From Cylicocyclus nassatus (taxonomy: Eukaryota; Nematoda; Chromadorea; Rhabditida; Strongylidae): a DNA stretch of 64,000 nt. The DNA lies in assembly GCA_958299035.1 (NCBI GenBank), contig CATQJL010000112.1, positions 47,202,941-47,266,940 on the forward strand, given 5' to 3'. Every line of letters starts with the position of its first letter. Position 1 is the stretch's first letter. Shown piece after piece: positions 59,559-64,000 of the stretch. Below the pieces are notes generated by a model that worked only from the letters and a program-made list of their open reading frames with translations, did no database searches and was not told the origin of the DNA. The translations under genes were made by a program, and so were the position numbers.

Positions 59559-62111
59559 CAATATCACCCGTAACTTGTGAAAAAAATTGGCGGCGGCACC
59601 TACCTAACTCACGCGGCGTCGCCGCAGTTAGGCGGCAAGCGCCGCGTCGCGCGACAAAGTTAGGCGGAAAAGAGGCACCTGCCCGCCTAACTTTGTCGCG
59701 CGACGCCTAACTTTTTTAGAAAAAAGACCTTATCTTGATTCAAAATTTATGAATTTTATATTTAAGAGTACCATTCAACTCAGCTCGGCAAGGCGCATCT
59801 TCCAGTATACAGATGTGCCTAGTTGTGGGATATAAGTTTTACGCTGGCCGATGGATTTTGGTCAAAATGTTCATGCTCTTAAATTGTAAGGAAAATTCGC
59901 TTATAAAGTTTTCGAACACGCTCTTTACGAAAATCAAGGTCTTTGAGGATTACAGGGTCTTTTTGGTGACATACGGTGAGGTGACTGTAACTGAATCACG
60001 AAAGTGCGTAACTTTGCCCACACTTCTCGCGTATCTGTCAGAAAACTTGCTTGCTTGCTTATCCAAGTCAAAGTTAGTAGGGACTGTGCCATCGAATGGC
60101 GCATGCCTCAAACTCCACTATACTATACAGAAATCGTCGAGTTACGAGTCCATGAAAACACATCCTCATGAATTTTACCCAAAATGTAAAGATCGCATAT
60201 CTCGTCGATTCCATCGTGAGTGCTTGTATGACACTCGCGTTGCGGATATTGTGTTCGCTTCGCCCAAAGACTTCCACTGTATTAAATATGGTACTTGCGT
60301 ATGCTTCAGCTGCTCAGTTGAATATCAAAGCTATTTCGGTGGCTATAACTCGAACTACTAAATCTAACACAATAAGATCCATTAAGGACGTGAAAAGATT
60401 TTGATCAGCTTGCTGTACAAGCGCTCACGGTGGAATTTCGACGAGATTTGCGATCTTTAGATTTTGGGCAAAATCCATGAGGACGTGTTTTCATAGGCTC
60501 GTAACTCGGTGATTTTTACAGACTGGAGCCTGATTCATGCACCATTCGGTAGCGCAGTTCCTAGTAACTTTGACTGAGAAAAGCAAGCAGGCAAGGTTGC
60601 TGACAGATACGCGAGAAGTGCGGGCCAATTTACGCGCTTTCGTGATGCAGTTACAGTCACCTCACCGTATCTCACCAAAAAGACCCTGTAATCCTCAAAG
60701 ACCACGATTTTCGTAAAGAGCGTGTTCGAAAACCTCTATAAGCGAAGTTTCCTTACAATTTAAGAGCATGAACATTTTGACCAAAATCCATCGGCCAGCT
60801 TCAGAGCGTAAAACGAGAAAAAATGAAATTACTTGAACATCTTGGAAAACATGCTCATAAGGGTTATCCGACCTGCTGGTTACGAAAATCACATCTGCTT
60901 AGCAAGAGAGCTTCACATTTTAGAGTTACGATGAGAATGTAGAACGATATGATTTTTCCAGAATTCACCAGCCCTTCTAACTCCTTTGGAAAGCAGTGTG
61001 CGGCTAATTTCTAGCGCCCCATAATCTACAGAAGAAGTACTATCAAAATTTCTTTCTGAATCTACTGGGGGTAATACGCGCTGCTTCACACCTTTGCGAA
61101 GAAAACTGAAATCGAGATATCGAGAACATTCTGCATATCGAAAGATTTGCCTTGACGAGCTGAGCACAATGCATTTTTCGGATTCAGAAAATATCCACTC
61201 CAAAGAAAGTTACGGAGAGTAGTCTGGAAACGAGTGATTTTTCCAGAATTTACCAACGCTTTTATCTCTTTTGAAAAGAAGTCTGCGGCAGCTTTCTAGC
61301 GCACTATAATGTACAAGAAGAGCACTATCGAATGGTGCCTACTGGAAGCTTTCATGTTGGATAGGCGCTGCGTTACATACTTGCAAAGGGACCTCCTCAG
61401 AAAAATTTAAGAAAACTGGAAACAAGATATAGATGACATGACGTATGTCGAAAGATTCGCCTTGACGAGCTGAACACAATGCTGCTTTCGCATTTAGAAT
61501 ATATTCATTCTGAAGGAAGTTATGGCGCTGCATAATTTGCGATACGGAATCGCGAAATTTCTGGAATTTCGCGAAATTCCCGTCCTGTGGATGGTATTAT
61601 ACATTGCACAGCCGAGCGGCATTCCACTGGCTTTTCATGCGATTTCCAACCATTTCTCTTTGTCTTCCTGCATTTTGGGACCAGTCATATTTCGCCAGAA
61701 AAGCCCAGTTTCACACATATCCATGCAGAATGAACTCTTATACTATACCTGCCCTATTTCTGCAGTCATTAGAATGTGTATGTAGCCTCTGGAATCAGCA
61801 CACTGAATATCCATTTACACTAAAATTCCAGGAAAAAAACTTATATCCCACAACTAGGCACATCTGTATACTGGAAGATGCGCCTCGCCGAGCTGAGTTG
61901 AATGGTACTCTTAAATATAAAATTCCAAATTTTGAATCAAGATAAGGTCTTTTTTCTAAAAAAGTTAGGCGTCGCGCGACAAAGTTAGGCCGCAGGTGCC
62001 GCTTTTCTGCCTAACTTTGTGGCACGGCGCGGCGCTTGCTGCCTAGCTGCGGCGGCGCCGCGTGAGTTAGGTGCCGCTGCCAATTTTTTTCACAAATTAC
62101 GGGTGGTATTG
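59559..62111. mobile_element. Large TA-flanked palindrome with nested palindrome
   Basis: Outer ends CAATATCACCCGTAACTTGT and, in complement, CAATACCACCCGTAATTTGT, flanked by TA (59557-59558 and 62112-62113). Outer arms run to about 59835 and back from about 61840; they include GC-rich GTTAGGC/GCGACGC blocks. A second palindrome (about 59835-60820, centre near 60400) lies on the left side. The 182-codon ORF 59813-60361 crosses both and is not a gene. Confidence 0.7.
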
Positions 62112-64000
62112 TACATTGTTGGAATGATAAGGGAGGATTTGGCTAGCTTTCCAAGAAGCATTTCCACGGGCTGGTTCGAACTCAGATCAGTCTTTGTTAA
62201 AATTTATAACATAGTTTCGTAACCCTACAAAAACAACATCATCCTTGCTTTTCACCATAGAACGATGGGTGAGGGAAGTTATCTACTCAAAGCACTTGCC
62301 GCAGCGTAGTTACGCTGGTACTAGGTGAAAGAGCATGGCCGTAAAGGGAAACGCGGCACAAGAATGGAAATCGGTTTGATCTTAGCGCCAATTACATTTC
62401 TAGTCCATAATCGCACGAACGCCTCAAACCAAGCTCCCTTCTTCAACCTTTGAATCGAAATTTTTGTAAACAGTAACAAAGCTTGGCTTTTGAAGTCAGC
62501 GAGCCATAAAACATTTGTTCTTCTGCTTTTAAAGCACTCTAGTTAGCTTCTAACGATGCTATGAGGTAGATTAAGCTTTTTCGATAGATGAATAACAATC
62601 CAAAATTTTGTAGGGTGATCAGCACAATTTCTAGCCTCGAAAATCACATTCGGTCTTGCGCAAAGAGTCGCGTTAAAACAAGTGCATTGCTTGTATGCTG
62701 ATGTGTCTGTGCCGAAGTACTTGGATGTTTTGCACGAGTACCCTCAAGATTTTGGAGTTGAAAAGGCCAGTAGAAGGGTACTTGCAAATAGTAGACACAG
62801 GCATTTGTGCAAGATGACGTTTGAATGGTCAAAACAAACGCTCAGATTGCAGGACTGTTTAAGCCAAACACTAACACAAAACGGTATTTTTGTTGTCGTT
62901 CATTTCGGTCGGTCTGCTTTCTTGCCTACAGGTATGCATCGGTGCCTTTTTGGGGGATAATCGTTAGAATACGCAATCTGTTTGGCAAGGTTCATCGATG
63001 CATTGCGCTGTTCAACGTTGGAGGGAACTGATTTTGCTGCCTGAAAATGTTGCCTATTACGGATCGTTTCATGCTCCAAGGATGCGAGAGCAGTAGTGAA
63101 TTTATTATTTTTACTAGCTCGTTTGCGGAATGATTTGGTCATGATACGTAAGATAGAAACACTCGGAGCTTTATGGATGCTAGCCAATTTTCGTTGGCTT
63201 TATCCCGCGTAAATCTTATGTTAGGTGATCGGCTATTCATAATGTCAAAGCACTATTGTCAAGTCTATTTCACTTTGAGTTGGACATATGTCGCAGCAGT
63301 CGTTAATGTATCCATAAAATAGCAAGGGCTTACGAGCAAGTGCGGGTTTTCGATCTTTGACATGCAGACGATTGCGACAACGGGAGCCAGTCTTTGCCAC
63401 ATCGTTAAGCTACGGACTTGCTTGTAATACCTTCCTGACTAACGGAATATGCTGCAATTGAGGCATTTTCTAGTGTCATGATTTGTCTAACACTGAACCC
63501 ACACATGTTGAAAGCGGATTGAAGTTCCGAATGTAACATAGACGGCTTCCTTATCATTTTCACTGGAGACATTTGTGTACAACAAGTAATATCTATGGTC
63601 TCAGCTCTCGGTGAGCACGATGTTTTCTTCGTATCTGATAATTTTAGCAGAAATATCAGGAACTGTTTCAAGTGGGCCTCGATGATTCCGTCAATGTTCT
63701 AGATATCCCTACTCATCTTAGAAAACAACTAAGCCGCAATCAAGCGTATGACAGAATGTGCACGACCGCCAACTGTATTATCTGAGCTCTGGGAAACCAG
63801 GCGACTGCATGGAATTAGGAGTGGTTTAATTCATAACCTGTCAAAATGCGGTGACTAATACACAAGAGAGACTGGCAGACCCTTGCTCACAAGAATCAAA
63901 GGAAATCTGACGACTTAGAAAATCCAAAATATCCACACCTTTGGGTGCACATCGAAGGTTATGTCACGAGAACTAGTACTTTCAAGTCACTGTTAAAATC
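62112..64000. other. Window end; possible exons of an unknown minus-strand gene
   Basis: Minus-strand frames at 63187-62900 (FRKRASKNNKFTTALASLEH, ending at a possible donor CCT|GTAGGC) and 63671-63405 look mildly protein-like, but no family is recognised and exon borders cannot be fixed. The rest shows nothing definite. Confidence 0.25.

Noticed and set aside
59813..60361. 182-codon ORF
   Set aside because: It crosses an element boundary, lies in palindrome arms whose mirror image is also partly open, and has no domain.

Overview
The window is eukaryotic, AT-rich, repeat-dense DNA that fits a parasitic nematode of the strongylid (hookworm-like) type. The reasons are short introns of about 50-60 bp with TTTCAG-like acceptors, a neprilysin gene split into 18 small exons, a CR1-type LINE, and many small DNA transposons. 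The species cannot be named from the sequence alone.

Host genes are few. (1) A complete M13 metallopeptidase (neprilysin-type) gene runs on the minus strand from 49227 to 40842; its 18 exons join in frame to 750 codons with every catalytic motif present. (2) A divergent pair of intronless genes for PB1-like proteins shares a 265-bp promoter (7494-8859) and occurs again at 37049-38422. (3) A small multi-exon gene for a probable secreted coiled-coil protein occurs at 31719-32351 and 2664-3407, with different damage in each copy. Items 2 and 3 lie in a direct segmental duplication: copy 1 about 1520-10512, copy 2 about 30045-40261.

Most of the rest is mobile DNA. The duplication acts as a natural filled-site/empty-site comparison and fixes several insertions to the base: a Helitron-like element between A and T, a hAT-like element with an 8-bp target duplication, a Mutator-like element with a 9-bp duplication, a TA-flanked MITE, and a TAA-flanked element that seems to have left an excision footprint in copy 1. 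Elsewhere there are a 4-kb CR1-like LINE (11771-15809), a second LINE 3' fragment (52745-53465), nested long palindromes (25301-29432, 55194-57111, 57252-58193, 59559-62111), tandem arrays of about 60, 117 and 165 bp, and CAGA and CA microsatellites.

An assembly defect lies inside the LINE: a 500-N gap abuts 25 bases that match the SMART cDNA/whole-genome amplification primer, and an 18-mer repeats on both sides of the gap.

Layout: 1-1090 repeat shared with 22089-25285; 1520-10512 duplication copy 1; 10513-15900 mariner fragment and LINE; 15949-17470 165-bp tandem array and possible Helitron ORF; 18592-20830 hAT-like element; 21173-21771 Helitron-like palindrome; 22089-25285 composite repeat; 25301-29432 palindromic elements carrying tRNA-like sequences; 30045-40261 duplication copy 2; 40842-49227 neprilysin; 50933-64000 transposon fragments with a few unassigned ORFs.
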